64,000 nt of DNA from CALMEC01 sp964531025 (lineage in GTDB: Bacteria > Actinomycetota > Thermoleophilia > Miltoncostaeales > Miltoncostaeaceae). Below are positions 34,601-42,795 of this stretch, one piece after another; within the stretch, counting starts at the first letter, position 1; each line of letters starts with the position of its first letter. The notes beneath the pieces are model-generated. The model saw only the letters and a list, made by a program, of their open reading frames with translations. It did no database searches and was not told where the DNA came from. Position numbers and translations under genes: made by a program. The stretch is taken from positions 992,001 to 1,056,000 of the forward strand of contig CAZHDY010000001.1 in the NCBI GenBank assembly GCA_964531025.1, given 5' to 3'.

Positions 34601-35395
34601 GTCGCCGCCGGTGACGACGACGGACGGGGACCTGTCCTCGATCTGCGCGCCGGCGAGGGCGCGCCACTGGTCTGCGTGCATCCCGCCGGCGGACTGGGGT
34701 GGTGCTACGGACCACTGGCGGCACGCCTGCCGGAGGGGCGTCCCGTGGTCACCCTTCAGGCCGACGACGTCGAGGACGAGAGCATCGACGCCATCGCCGC
34801 CCGCTATGTCGCACGACTGCGCGAGCGCTGGCCGGACGGCCCCGTCCATCTGCTCGGCTGGTCGGTGGGAGGGGTCATCGCCCACGCGATGGCGACGCAG
34901 CTCGCCGACGAGGGCCGGCCCGCAGGGGCGCTCGTCCTGCTTGACGCCTATCCGTCCGATCAGTGGAGCCACCTGCCCCCGCCCACCGAGAGCGACGCCC
35001 TCGAGGCGCTGCTTCTCATGGCCGGCCTCTCCGCCTCCGACGAGCCGCTCACCCTCGAGGCAGTGCTGAAGCGACTCAACGATGCCGGGAGCGCCCTCGC
35101 CTCACTCCCGCCCGACGCGGTCGAACGGGTGGCCCGTACCGTTATGCGGACCGCTGGCCTTATGCGCCGGGCCGAGCACCGCACCGCGCCCGGCGACATG
35201 CTCTTCATCACCGCCGCGGCTCCGAGGTCCGAGGACTGGTTGGATCGCGAGGGCTGGGCACCGTACATCGGTGGCGTCATCCGGAACGTCGACCTGCCGC
35301 ACACGCACCCCGAGCTGGTGCGCGCGCCCGCCGTGGAGCAGATCGCCGATTTGGTGGCCGAGCACATCGCGGCCGCGGAGTCCGTCACCGCCTGA
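31658..35395 (+). CDS. entF: EntF-like nonribosomal peptide synthetase (C-A-PCP-TE)
   Basis: A 1245-residue single-module synthetase, close to the EntF length. Order: condensation domain (1-410, active site AHHLATDG at 129-136), adenylation (about 425-900, core LLYTSGSTGKPKG near 555), carrier (Ser in DLGGSSLAAARL near 945) and thioesterase (GWSVGG near 1067). The specificity residues I can align are D, V, W (FDVSVW), H (THFVPSM), V, S (IVCSGEAL), L, V, D (NLYGPTEAAVDV) and K, differing from the EntF serine code at one position. It should condense DHB with serine; whether TE makes a cyclic trilactone is inferred by analogy. Confidence 0.93.
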   Translation: MARLPLTAAQRGIWFADRLASDPAAFVTADIVRFPAAVDPERLATAVTTALSELPGFHARIGGDDGDPWQEMPEDPTPAVPVLDMPDVETARRWAEDDSLRPMDPESGPLCRQAVLRIADGGTWWYQAAHHLATDGYATSLLFRRVAEIHGADDEVPSSRLRGTEVLIDLDAAYDGSERWAADRAYWEETLAGAEGAVGPDGEGALPMARPVRVRRTLASAPDPATAAGLVSLWLHRVTGRDDLTLGLLSMGRLGSPAARVPACWVNVLPLRVMVTPSDTLAALTERAGSAMADASRHGRHRYEDLRRAMGTLAGGRLVGTLLNIKPFLQEIALDGHPGVIENLSSGPVDDIAITIEGDRLLIEGHPDRYSPATLAAHAERIALALERGMAADPATPCGDIDILPASERDAELRHARGPRVPVPPGTLWSRFAEQADRTPDASAIEAADDTLTYAELRERAECVAGALAHRGAGPGEVVGIRMDRSAALFAALLGTLRTGAAYLPLEPDQPADRSAAMEESAQPVYVVDDVAALMAEGRRAPDREPEPDDLAYLLYTSGSTGKPKGVEVPHRAIVNRLAWIGPIHGFGPHDRVLLKTPLGFDVSVWELFWALTVGATVVVAPPGAHRDPSALAARISEGRVTITHFVPSMLKAFVAEPTAAECTGLRHIVCSGEALGSEVAGAALSLLPGVTLDNLYGPTEAAVDVTHWRVTPDDAEGIPIGRPVWNTDAVVLDPAGHPAAPGAVGELHLGGVQLARGYRGRPDLTAERFIPDPFGDPGDRLYRTGDLVSRRPDGALDYHGRADQQVKISGVRIELGEVEAALVRHPAVAQAAAMAREDRPGDKRLVAYVVPGPDDDVDPQDVRRHMAEILPSAMVPAAVMVLDALPTGPTGKLDRRSLPLPPTHEGEGPPPGSPVEERLCALFADVLGAARVGPEEGFFDLGGSSLAAARLVTRIRQEFGVSLGIGVVFASPTPAGLATQVAAGDDDGRGPVLDLRAGEGAPLVCVHPAGGLGWCYGPLAARLPEGRPVVTLQADDVEDESIDAIAARYVARLRERWPDGPVHLLGWSVGGVIAHAMATQLADEGRPAGALVLLDAYPSDQWSHLPPPTESDALEALLLMAGLSASDEPLTLEAVLKRLNDAGSALASLPPDAVERVARTVMRTAGLMRRAEHRTAPGDMLFITAAAPRSEDWLDREGWAPYIGGVIRNVDLPHTHPELVRAPAVEQIADLVAEHIAAAESVTA

Positions 35396-35421
35396 TCGGG
35401 GCGTTCCGCGTGTGCCTTCGC

Positions 35422-35431
35422 GGGGGGGGGG
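35422..35431 (+). repeat. Run of ten G
   Basis: Ten consecutive G bases 26 bp after the entF stop, in noncoding sequence. Prone to slippage and to sequencing error. Confidence 0.7.
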
Positions 35432-35470
35432 CGATGTCGCTCCGGGTGCCTGGCACCGAAAGCGACACTC
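35432..35470. repeat. Palindromic repeat copy R3
   Basis: Core GGTGCCTGGCACC with complementary outer arms TGTCGCT and AGCGACA. Its first 28 bases are repeated exactly in copy R4 88 bp downstream. Confidence 0.8.
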
Positions 35471-35519
35471 CCGACCTCCACGAACCGAACTCCCCTGCAA
35501 ATAAGAGGTTTCGCGCCAA

Positions 35520-35558
35520 CGATGTCGCTCCGGGTGCCTGGCACCGATGACGACACCG
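35520..35558. repeat. Palindromic repeat copy R4
   Basis: Second exact copy of a 28-bp unit (35520-35547), again with core GGTGCCTGGCACC; outer arms TGTCG and CGACA. R3 and R4 lie between entF and the convergent PPTase gene. Confidence 0.8.
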
Positions 35559-35618
35559 GCCTCCTCGAACGGCGACGGTGCGCACTGGAACAGCCGTTGA
35601 ACGCCGCGCGTTCGAACG

Positions 35619-36308
35619 TCAGGCCGCAGCCACGTCCAGGAGCACGTCGCCGTCGCGCTCCTCCACCTCGCTGAGATCGCCGTCCAGCACGGCCAGCGCA
35701 GCGATCGCACCGGGCCGAGCCCTCAGGTCACAGATCGCCACCGCACCGGGATCCACCGGCTCCGGCGACACCAGCAGAGCGGGGGCCTCCTCGGGCGAGG
35801 TGAGCTCCACCGTACGGGGATCACGCGCAAGCCCGGTGCCGAACGCCTTGAGGACCGCCTCCTTGCGCACCCATGTACGCAGGAGGCCCGCCGCCTGCCG
35901 GTGGAACGGCAGGGCGGCGATCCTCTCCTGCTCCCGCGACGACAGGGCGATCCTCACCGCCTCCGCGTCGGCATCGTCGAACTCGACGTCCACACCCACG
36001 CGCCACGGCGCCAGCGCGACCACCACCAGATGCTCGGCGTGTGCCACCGACATGTGGAGGGGCCCATCCCCGCCCATGACGCGTGGCGCCTCTCCGCGCC
36101 TCCGCTCGATCCGGGCGGCCGGCCCGCCGTGCATACGGATCACCACATCGCCCAGGAGCGCCGCGGTGGCGTGTCGGCGTCGGTCGTCGGCGACGCGCAA
36201 CCGGCCGAGCCGCTCCCTCACCGCCACATCGAGGAGCGCCGGATCGACGTCACGCGCCGTGGCCCACCACACCGCGGGACCATCCAGTCGATCGACGTGA
36301 CGGGCCAC
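35619..36308 (-). CDS. Sfp/EntD-type 4'-phosphopantetheinyl transferase
   Basis: It attaches phosphopantetheine from CoA to carrier domains, here most likely those of the EntB- and EntF-like proteins. Motifs: VGVDVEFDDADAEA (Mg-binding Asp and Glu) near 115 and TWVRKEAVLKAFGTGL near 155, the WxxKEA signature. GTG 36308 is chosen: CGGAG lies seven bases upstream and the product (229 residues) has normal length; longer readings upstream give no family similarity. It converges on the siderophore operon and starts 12 bases after a small membrane-protein gene. Confidence 0.9.
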   Translation of the reverse strand: MARHVDRLDGPAVWWATARDVDPALLDVAVRERLGRLRVADDRRRHATAALLGDVVIRMHGGPAARIERRRGEAPRVMGGDGPLHMSVAHAEHLVVVALAPWRVGVDVEFDDADAEAVRIALSSREQERIAALPFHRQAAGLLRTWVRKEAVLKAFGTGLARDPRTVELTSPEEAPALLVSPEPVDPGAVAICDLRARPGAIAALAVLDGDLSEVEERDGDVLLDVAAA

Positions 36309-36319
36309 GGTCCGCTCCG

Positions 36320-36493
36320 TCAGGGACGACCGCTCATGGCACCGGACCCGTGGACTCGCCACCAGGGAAGCCCCACCCCCGGACCAGCGGCGACGGCCGC
36401 GAAGGCGATCGGCCCGAGAATGAAGGCCAGCGTGAAGATCTCGCCGACGGCGAGGGCACCACCCACGATCACCCAGGCGAGCCACTGAGGCAT
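36320..36493 (-). CDS. 57-residue membrane protein, NfeD N-terminus-like
   Basis: ATG 36493 opens MPQWLAWVIVGGALAVGEIF followed by a hydrophobic TLAFILGPIAFAAVAAGPG. This resembles the first two helices of NfeD-family proteins, which normally continue through more helices and an OB domain. It ends at TGA 36320, and the PPTase ribosome site overlaps that stop, so the genes are probably co-transcribed. It may be a truncated relic. Confidence 0.5.
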   Translation of the reverse strand: MPQWLAWVIVGGALAVGEIFTLAFILGPIAFAAVAAGPGVGLPWWRVHGSGAMSGRP

Positions 36494-36684
36494 GTGTCGA
36501 AGGATAGCCTGGCCGCACCGTTTGTCCGGCCACCGTCATCGGCATCTGTACCGGACCTCGGCCACGGAGTGATCGAGGTCGGGTCGGCTACAGTACGTGC
36601 GGTCGATCGCCCTGGAACAGACATCGACGCTCGTCACCGGACTGTCGGACTGACGATAATGCCCTTCCCCGAGTCCGGACTGAC

Positions 36685-36993
36685 ATGAACGAGGATCCCA
36701 CACGCCCCATCTCGACCGGAGACCGCTACTCGTTCGAGAAGCTGGACGACCGCCAGCGCAAGCAGCTCACGCGGGTCGCCGTCCTGGTGGGGATCGCCCT
36801 CCTCATCGTCACGTTCATCTTCAGCAACACACGCCAGGTACGGGTGAGTTTCATCATCTTCAGCGCCCATACGTCGCTCATCTGGGTGATCGTCACGTCG
36901 CTGGTACTGGGGTTCGTCGCCGGGTGGCTCCTGCCCGGGGTGATCCGGCGCCGTCGGGCGAATCGCAAGGCTGAGCGGGAGCAGACCACCTGA
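36685..36993 (+). CDS. LapA-domain (DUF1049) membrane protein
   Basis: 102 residues with two membrane helices (about 30-47 and 58-82). Between them is the LapA pattern FIFSNTRQVRVSFIIFSAHT, and a basic cytoplasmic tail follows. LapA/YciS proteins assist lipopolysaccharide assembly in proteobacteria; in actinobacteria the role is unknown. Confidence 0.8.
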   Translation: MNEDPTRPISTGDRYSFEKLDDRQRKQLTRVAVLVGIALLIVTFIFSNTRQVRVSFIIFSAHTSLIWVIVTSLVLGFVAGWLLPGVIRRRRANRKAEREQTT

Positions 36994-37066
36994 ACGACCG
37001 CACACCGCGTGCACCCGCGATCCCTCGCGGCGCCGCACACCGCCACCTGATCGGAGGACCGGGTTC

Positions 37067-37759
37067 GTGACCCTGCAGTTCGTCGCGCTACTGGACTACA
37101 TGGACCCAGAATGGCTGCTCGACCGGTTCGGTCAGGAGCTCTTCTGGGTCTCCGCCGCCATCGTCTTCATCGAGTGCGGGCTCCTCTTCCCGATCCTCCC
37201 CGGGGACTCGCTCCTGTTCGCCATGGGGCTCTTCATCGCCAACGGCTCCATCGACATGCCGATCTGGCTGGCCTGCACCCTGCTCACGGTCGCGGCGTTC
37301 GGCGGAAACGTCTCGGGATATGAGATCGGTCGCCTGATCGGACCGAAGCTCTCACAACGAGATGGGCGGATACTGAAACGGAAGTACTTCGACGAGACGG
37401 CGGCCTTCTTCGACAAGCATGGCAACAAGGCCCTCGTCATCGGACGGTTCGTTCCCATCGTCCGCACCTTCGTGACAGTGGTGGCCGGTATCAGCCGCAT
37501 GCCCCGCCAGCGCTTCTTCGTCTGGAGCCTGATCGGCGCGGTCATGTGGGCGACCGGCCTCACCCTGCTGGGTTACTACCTGGGACAGGCGTTCCCGGTA
37601 CTGAAGGACCACCTCGAGCTGGCCATCATCCTCATCGTCCTGATCTCGGTCGTACCGATGGTCATCGAGTTTGTCCGGGCGCGTCGTAGGCGACCTCCGG
37701 TGCCGACACGGCCCCCCGACGCCACCGAGGACGCCATCGAGGGCGCCTCCGGCGAATAG
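37067..37759 (+). CDS. DedA-family membrane protein
   Basis: 230 residues with several hydrophobic segments and the DedA signature: ECGLLFPILPGDSLLFAMG near 38-56, then AAFFDKHGNKALVIGRFVPI and VRTFVTVVAGISRM. DedA proteins are thought to move lipids such as undecaprenyl phosphate across the membrane. GTG 37067 has GGAGGA eight bases upstream. Confidence 0.9.
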   Translation: MTLQFVALLDYMDPEWLLDRFGQELFWVSAAIVFIECGLLFPILPGDSLLFAMGLFIANGSIDMPIWLACTLLTVAAFGGNVSGYEIGRLIGPKLSQRDGRILKRKYFDETAAFFDKHGNKALVIGRFVPIVRTFVTVVAGISRMPRQRFFVWSLIGAVMWATGLTLLGYYLGQAFPVLKDHLELAIILIVLISVVPMVIEFVRARRRRPPVPTRPPDATEDAIEGASGE

Positions 37760-37848
37760 CCGTCACATAGAATCCTTACTTTTTTACAGGGTGGTCCCCG
37801 AGAACGAACCGGCCTGCCCACTCCGATCCTCGTGGTAGCGTCCTGCGG

Positions 37849-39123
37849 ATGCAGAGCCTGAACCGTGTTTCCCGCACACTTCGTTTCTCGCTCGTCGGCA
37901 CCCTTGCACTCGCGCTTCCCGCGGGGGCCATGGCCATCACACGCCAGGACGCGTACAAGATGGGCAAGAAGGGGCAGCCGACGGCAGCCATCCTCAAGAA
38001 GGCGTTCCCCGGGGTTCGTCTGACCCGCACGCAGGAGGCACCGATCCGTGTGCTCCTGGCGGATGACCTCCCCTCGGCCGGCCTGACGGCTAAGACGTCG
38101 ATGACGCTCCGCGACGGCGGCAACGCCAACTTCGCACCCGTCGCCCTCGTCGAAGGCCACCGATACGAGATCCTGCGTGTCAGCGGAAGCATCCGCGTCC
38201 GCGACATCGACGGCTCCGCCGTCTACACGCTGAAGGGCCCGGCGGACTTCGACTCCAACAACGCGAACACCGGGATCCTCGTCGCCGAACCGGCCTCGCT
38301 CAGTCGCCGGTATCGCGGTGTCATCCGCGTCGCGGCGGGACGCCAGGATCGCGTCAGCATCATCAACATCCTCGACGTGCAGTACTACCTGCAGGGCACG
38401 CTCCCGGGCGACATGCCCCCGGCATGGGGCGCAAAGGCTCCCTCCACGCTGTCGGCCGGGGCGATCGCGCTCCGCTCGCGCGCGCTCAGTCAGCGGAAGC
38501 TGGAGACCGCACCGTTCGACTTCACCGCCAAGGATCCCCTCTACCTGGGCCTCGACGGTGAACGGGTACGCTCCACGCGCGCCGTGCAGAAGACACAGCA
38601 CCTCACCCTCCGCAAGGGCAAGCTCCCGTACCCGGCCAACTTCACCGCCGGTGCCCGCGTCATGGGATCCACGGCCTTCCAGCCGCTCCCCGGCACTCCT
38701 GTCCCGGTGGCGTTCGGCCCGACCAAGGCCGTTGCCGGCGCATCGCCCCAGAAGGCGCTCGCAGCGATGAACCTGGCGCTCACGTTCAAGGGCACTCCGT
38801 ACCGCTGGGGCGGCTCTGCCCCCGGTGGCTTCGACTGCTCGGGTCTCCTCTACTACGTTTTCGGCCAGCAGGGCGTGAGGCTGCCCCGTGTGGCCGAGGA
38901 TCAGGCCAGGGCCGGCCAGCCGGTCCGGACGATCGAGGAGCTCCTCCCGGGCGACCTCGTGTTCTTCGCCGACAGCTCGGGATACATCCACCACATCGGC
39001 ATCTACATCGGGAACGGGACGATGGTGCACGCCCCCCAGAGCGGAGACGTGGTGAAAGAGAGCACGATCACCAGCGGCTACTTCCGCAAGCAGTTCGCCG
39101 GAGGCCGCCGGATCACCGGATAG
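37849..39123 (+). CDS. Secreted SpoIID-domain and NlpC/P60 fusion
   Basis: 424 residues with a signal peptide (cleavage after AMA). Residues about 60-260 match the SpoIID/LytB region (IRVLLADD, INILDVQYYLQGTLPGDMP, SAGAIALRSRAL); SpoIID is a lytic transglycosylase in sporulating bacteria. Residues about 305-424 are an NlpC/P60 endopeptidase: FDCSGLLYYVF with catalytic Cys, then LPGDLVFFA and YIHHIGIYIGNGTMVHAP with His. The two activities would cut glycan and peptide in the wall. A classic terminator follows. Confidence 0.88.
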   Translation: MQSLNRVSRTLRFSLVGTLALALPAGAMAITRQDAYKMGKKGQPTAAILKKAFPGVRLTRTQEAPIRVLLADDLPSAGLTAKTSMTLRDGGNANFAPVALVEGHRYEILRVSGSIRVRDIDGSAVYTLKGPADFDSNNANTGILVAEPASLSRRYRGVIRVAAGRQDRVSIINILDVQYYLQGTLPGDMPPAWGAKAPSTLSAGAIALRSRALSQRKLETAPFDFTAKDPLYLGLDGERVRSTRAVQKTQHLTLRKGKLPYPANFTAGARVMGSTAFQPLPGTPVPVAFGPTKAVAGASPQKALAAMNLALTFKGTPYRWGGSAPGGFDCSGLLYYVFGQQGVRLPRVAEDQARAGQPVRTIEELLPGDLVFFADSSGYIHHIGIYIGNGTMVHAPQSGDVVKESTITSGYFRKQFAGGRRITG

Positions 39124-39144
39124 CTCCGCGACATACGTCGTTCT

Positions 39145-39170
39145 GTTGGGCCGGGTTCTCCCGGCCCAAC
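39145..39170 (+). terminator. Intrinsic terminator after SpoIID-NlpC gene
   Basis: GTTGGGCCGGG-TTCT-CCCGGCCCAAC, a perfect 11-bp stem with a 4-base loop, followed by GTCATTTT. Confidence 0.88.
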
Positions 39171-39380
39171 GTCATTTTGGCGCCGATCCGCAACTCAACC
39201 CCGCCACGAGGGCCGCGCCGTCACCGCCCCGACGCGCGGGCCCTCCCGCCACCGGCGGCATGGCGCCCGCCGGAGTGTCGCGAGGTTGACACAACGTGCG
39301 TCACGAGCGCGAGCGACACGGACCTTGACCGCTCGTACCTTGATCCCACGGTCAAATCACCCCGGACAAGGAGCCTCAAA

Positions 39381-40679
39381 ATGACCCGCTCGAACGACAA
39401 CAACACCATCCGCTGCATCCGTCGTCTCACCGCCCTCGCCGCCGGCGCCACCATCCTCACCGCGGCCGGCAGCGCCGCCGCACTTCCCGCCACACCCCTC
39501 TTCAACCTCCCACCCGTCGCAAAGATGACGGTGAGTCCGTCCACCGCCGTCGTCGGCCAGAACGTGGCCTTCAACGCGAGCGGCTCGTCGGACCCCGACG
39601 GCACCATCGCCAAGTACGAATGGGACCTCGACAACAACGGCACCTACGAGGTCCGCTCGAACTCCGTCAGCACCGCCTTCAAGGCCTTCGCCACCCCGGG
39701 CGTCCACACCGGCAAGCTCCGGGTCACCGACAACCGCGGCAAGACGAGCACCACGACCCGGTCGGTCACGGTCCACCGTCCGCCGGTCGCCCTCCTCAGC
39801 GCCGACCGCGCCGTTCCCACCGTGGGCGACGTCGTCGGCTACCGGGGAACCGGATCGTATGACCCTGACGGCGATGCAATCGTCTACTACCAGTGGGATC
39901 TGAACGGCGACGGGATCTTCGAGCGTTCCAGCACCAGCCCGTACGTCCAGACCAGCTTCCCCACTCCCGGCATGCACCGCATCGCTCTCCGGGTCGTCGA
40001 TTCCCGAGGCGCCATCTCAGCGCCCCAGCCCCTGAACACCCGCGTCAACGACCGGCCGACCGCCGTCGTCTCGGCAACGCCCAACCCGGCGATCGCCAAC
40101 CAGACGGTCCAGCTGAGCGGCGCGGCATCCAGCGACGATCGGGGCATCACCACGTACGAGTGGGACCTCGACGGCAACGGCACGTACGAAACGAACACCG
40201 GCGCCAACCCCCGCACCACGACGATGTTCCCGGCCACCGGCCCGGCCCGGATCGGTCTGCAGGTGACCGACACCGACGGAGCCACCGACCGGTCCACGGT
40301 CACCATCACCGTGAACGCGGCGCCCACCCCGACCCCGGTCGTCGACACCACCAAGCCCATCGTGCGGATCACGCCCACCTCGGTCCGGATGAGCAACCGT
40401 CGCGCGACATTCAAGATCACGTGCCCGGTCACCGAGATGAGCTGCTCCACGAAGCTCACCGTCAAGGGCCGCACCGGCGCCCTCCGCGGCAAGGTCATCG
40501 GTCGGGCGAGCAAGGTCGTGCCGGGTGGCCGGACGATCGCCGTCCACGTGCCCCTCACGGCACCGGCCGTCCGCACCATCCGCCGCAGCGGACGGATCGC
40601 AGCGACCGTCACCGCAGTCGCACGGGACCTGGCCGGCAACATCGGTACCGCCAACCGGGCGGTCACCATCCGCAAGTAG
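39381..40679 (+). CDS. Secreted protein with three PKD domains
   Basis: 432 residues. ATG 39381 follows AAGGAG and starts a signal peptide (cleavage after SAAA). Three PKD repeats span about 45-310, each with an SGSSDPDG-like turn and an YEWDLDNNGTYE-like strand. A C-terminal domain (315-432) has paired Cys (KITCPVTEMSCSTKL) and beta-sandwich features. It probably acts as a surface adhesin or binding protein. No catalytic site is seen. Confidence 0.85.
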   Translation: MTRSNDNNTIRCIRRLTALAAGATILTAAGSAAALPATPLFNLPPVAKMTVSPSTAVVGQNVAFNASGSSDPDGTIAKYEWDLDNNGTYEVRSNSVSTAFKAFATPGVHTGKLRVTDNRGKTSTTTRSVTVHRPPVALLSADRAVPTVGDVVGYRGTGSYDPDGDAIVYYQWDLNGDGIFERSSTSPYVQTSFPTPGMHRIALRVVDSRGAISAPQPLNTRVNDRPTAVVSATPNPAIANQTVQLSGAASSDDRGITTYEWDLDGNGTYETNTGANPRTTTMFPATGPARIGLQVTDTDGATDRSTVTITVNAAPTPTPVVDTTKPIVRITPTSVRMSNRRATFKITCPVTEMSCSTKLTVKGRTGALRGKVIGRASKVVPGGRTIAVHVPLTAPAVRTIRRSGRIAATVTAVARDLAGNIGTANRAVTIRK

Positions 40680-40720
40680 TCATCGCCACAGACTCCGATT
40701 CCATCGATGACGGACGAGGG

Positions 40721-40757
40721 AGCGACACCCCGGGTGCCTGGCACCTGGGGTGTCGCT
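40721..40757. repeat. Palindromic repeat copy R5 (most complete)
   Basis: AGCGACACCCC and GGGGTGTCGCT form perfect 11-bp outer arms around the core GGTGCCTGGCACC. It lies in the gap between the convergent PKD and cyclase genes and may terminate both. Confidence 0.85.
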
Positions 40758-40886
40758 TGTACGTTCGATCTCGACGATTCTCCTGCACCTCACGTGCAGA
40801 AAAGCGATGCGAAGCTTCCTCCCCCGGTCGACCGCCCACCCATCGGTGGCTGAACCCGGCGAGCAGCCCGGACATCGGGTGCCGCT

Positions 40887-42686
40887 TCAGCCGGCGGACG
40901 AACCCCCGTCCGATGAGGCCAGCGCCCATACCGAAGCCGGCACCTGTTTGCCACGCACGTCCAGGGCTCCGACTGCGATGAGGTCCGCAGCCGGTTCGGT
41001 GAGAGCAGCACGTGTGGCGTCGGACACCAGCACCGTGTGCGACGTGTCCTTCGAGAGCGTCTGCAGCCGTGCCGCGGCGTTGGTCGTGTCGCCAACCGTC
41101 GTGTACTCGAGGCGGCGCGCCGAGCCGACGGTGCCGCTCATGACCGGTCCGCTCGCCACCCCGATACCGATCCGGAAAGGGTCTGCGACACCGTTGGTCG
41201 TCGCCCAGGCGTTGAACGCCGGCAGCCGCGCATCGCGGATGTCGCGGGCGGCGGCGAGCGCCCGATCGGCATGGTCGGCCTGCTCGACCGGCGCGCCGAA
41301 GACCGCCATCACACCGTCCCCCTGGTAGGAGACGACCGTGCCACCTGCATCGAGCACGGCGTCGGCAACCGCACCCAGGTAGTGGTTCAGAAGCTCGATG
41401 ACCGTCTCGGGTGGCAGGGCTTCCGCGGCGGCGGTGAAGCCACGCAGATCGGCGAAGAGCACCGTCGCGTACCGGCGCTCCCCGCCGAGTCCGTCGTCCT
41501 CCGCCTCCGCGCGCGCGACGACCTCGTCGACCAGCGACGGAGGGAGGAAGCGGCCGAACGCCGAACGCAGAAGCCGATGCCGGCGCATCACCGTCGCCGC
41601 GTTCACCGCGAATCCCCCGGCGACGGCGAGCACACCGGCGAGCACCGCTGCGGATGGTGCGATCGCGTGACCGGCGTTGAAGGCGAGCTGGATCGCGACG
41701 AGGAGGACGACGAGGAGGCCGGCGCCGACTACGAGGCCGAGGACCGGACGCAGGAGCCACGCCGCGAGCGTCGCTCCCACCGCCGCGAGGATCGTGAGCA
41801 CGGCCGTCACCCATCGCGGCGCATCACGAAGAGGGATGCCGTCGAGCAGGGTGGCGACCGCCTGAGCGTTGATCTCCGCACCGGGGCGGGTGTCGCCCCA
41901 CGGCGTCGTGTGCAGGTCACCCAGCCGTGAGGTGGCGGCGCCGACGATGACGACCCTGCCGCGCACGACCGTGGGATCGAGGCGGCCACTGACGACATCG
42001 GCGAACGAGATCTCGTCCAGCTGACGCCGCGCGTAGTCGACCGGTGCCCGACCGCCACGGAAGCCGTCCTCGGACACGCGCCGTCCGCTGGCCCGCTCGG
42101 CGATCGCCACCGGGAACGAGGGCACACCGGCGATCGTGAGCGGCAGCCTGCGGAAGGCGCTGTCAACCGCCCACCCGGTGTTCCCATACGTGACGCCGGC
42201 CGCGGAGAGGTCCTCGTCGGTGAGGAAGATGTTCGGCGCCGGGGGCCCCTCCACCGAGGAGTCGAACTCGTTGGCCGCGAGCACCACTCGTTTGGACCGG
42301 GTCAAGGCGTCCAGCAGGGCGAAGTCGTTGTCCTCGGCGGCCTTCTTCGCCTGGGCGCTCTCGTCGAACGGTGTGGTCGGTTCGGCAAACGTGATGTCGT
42401 ACGCGATCACCCGGGCACCGGCGGCGGTGAGCGCGTCGATCACCTGCGCGTGCACGCTGCGCGGATACGGCCATTGAAGAGGGAGAGCATTGATGGTGTC
42501 GTCATCGACGCCCACGACCACCACGTCGTCCGACGCCGCGTGCTCGCCGCGGATCGCTAGACGCGTGTCGAAGCTCGCGTTGTCGACACGCGAGAGCAGG
42601 CCCGTCCAGCTGGCCAGCGCGGCGATGATGATCGCGAGCGCCGCGACCACCACCAGCAACCGTCCACGCGATCGACGTCGATTCAC
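40887..42686 (-). CDS. CHASE2-domain class III adenylate cyclase
   Basis: 599 residues in the membrane. One N-terminal helix (8-30) is followed by an extracellular CHASE2 sensor (about 35-290; VVVVGVDDDTI and GVDDDTINALPLQWPYPRS are typical). Three further helices (about 295-370) lead to a cytoplasmic cyclase domain (415-590). The cyclase has the metal Asp residues in FADLRGFT and YQGDGVMAVFG and the DTTNAAARL motif. It should make cAMP in response to an external signal. A Crp/Fnr regulator is encoded 1.8 kb away. Confidence 0.92.
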   Translation of the reverse strand: MNRRRSRGRLLVVVAALAIIIAALASWTGLLSRVDNASFDTRLAIRGEHAASDDVVVVGVDDDTINALPLQWPYPRSVHAQVIDALTAAGARVIAYDITFAEPTTPFDESAQAKKAAEDNDFALLDALTRSKRVVLAANEFDSSVEGPPAPNIFLTDEDLSAAGVTYGNTGWAVDSAFRRLPLTIAGVPSFPVAIAERASGRRVSEDGFRGGRAPVDYARRQLDEISFADVVSGRLDPTVVRGRVVIVGAATSRLGDLHTTPWGDTRPGAEINAQAVATLLDGIPLRDAPRWVTAVLTILAAVGATLAAWLLRPVLGLVVGAGLLVVLLVAIQLAFNAGHAIAPSAAVLAGVLAVAGGFAVNAATVMRRHRLLRSAFGRFLPPSLVDEVVARAEAEDDGLGGERRYATVLFADLRGFTAAAEALPPETVIELLNHYLGAVADAVLDAGGTVVSYQGDGVMAVFGAPVEQADHADRALAAARDIRDARLPAFNAWATTNGVADPFRIGIGVASGPVMSGTVGSARRLEYTTVGDTTNAAARLQTLSKDTSHTVLVSDATRAALTEPAADLIAVGALDVRGKQVPASVWALASSDGGSSAG

Positions 42687-42795
42687 GCCGCAAGCTTAGT
42701 GTCCTGATCCGCCGCCGTCAGAACGGCTCGTCTGTGTCGTCAGGATGACGTCCCGGCTGTCACCACCATGACGGACGGAAGGGCCAAGGGGGCGT

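Noticed and set aside
30774..35395. Salicylate- or glycine/threonine-based siderophore (mycobactin or bacillibactin type)
   Set aside because: The EntE pocket has Ser at the DHB position, entA is present, and the synthetase has one module with a serine-like code instead of the two modules of DhbF.
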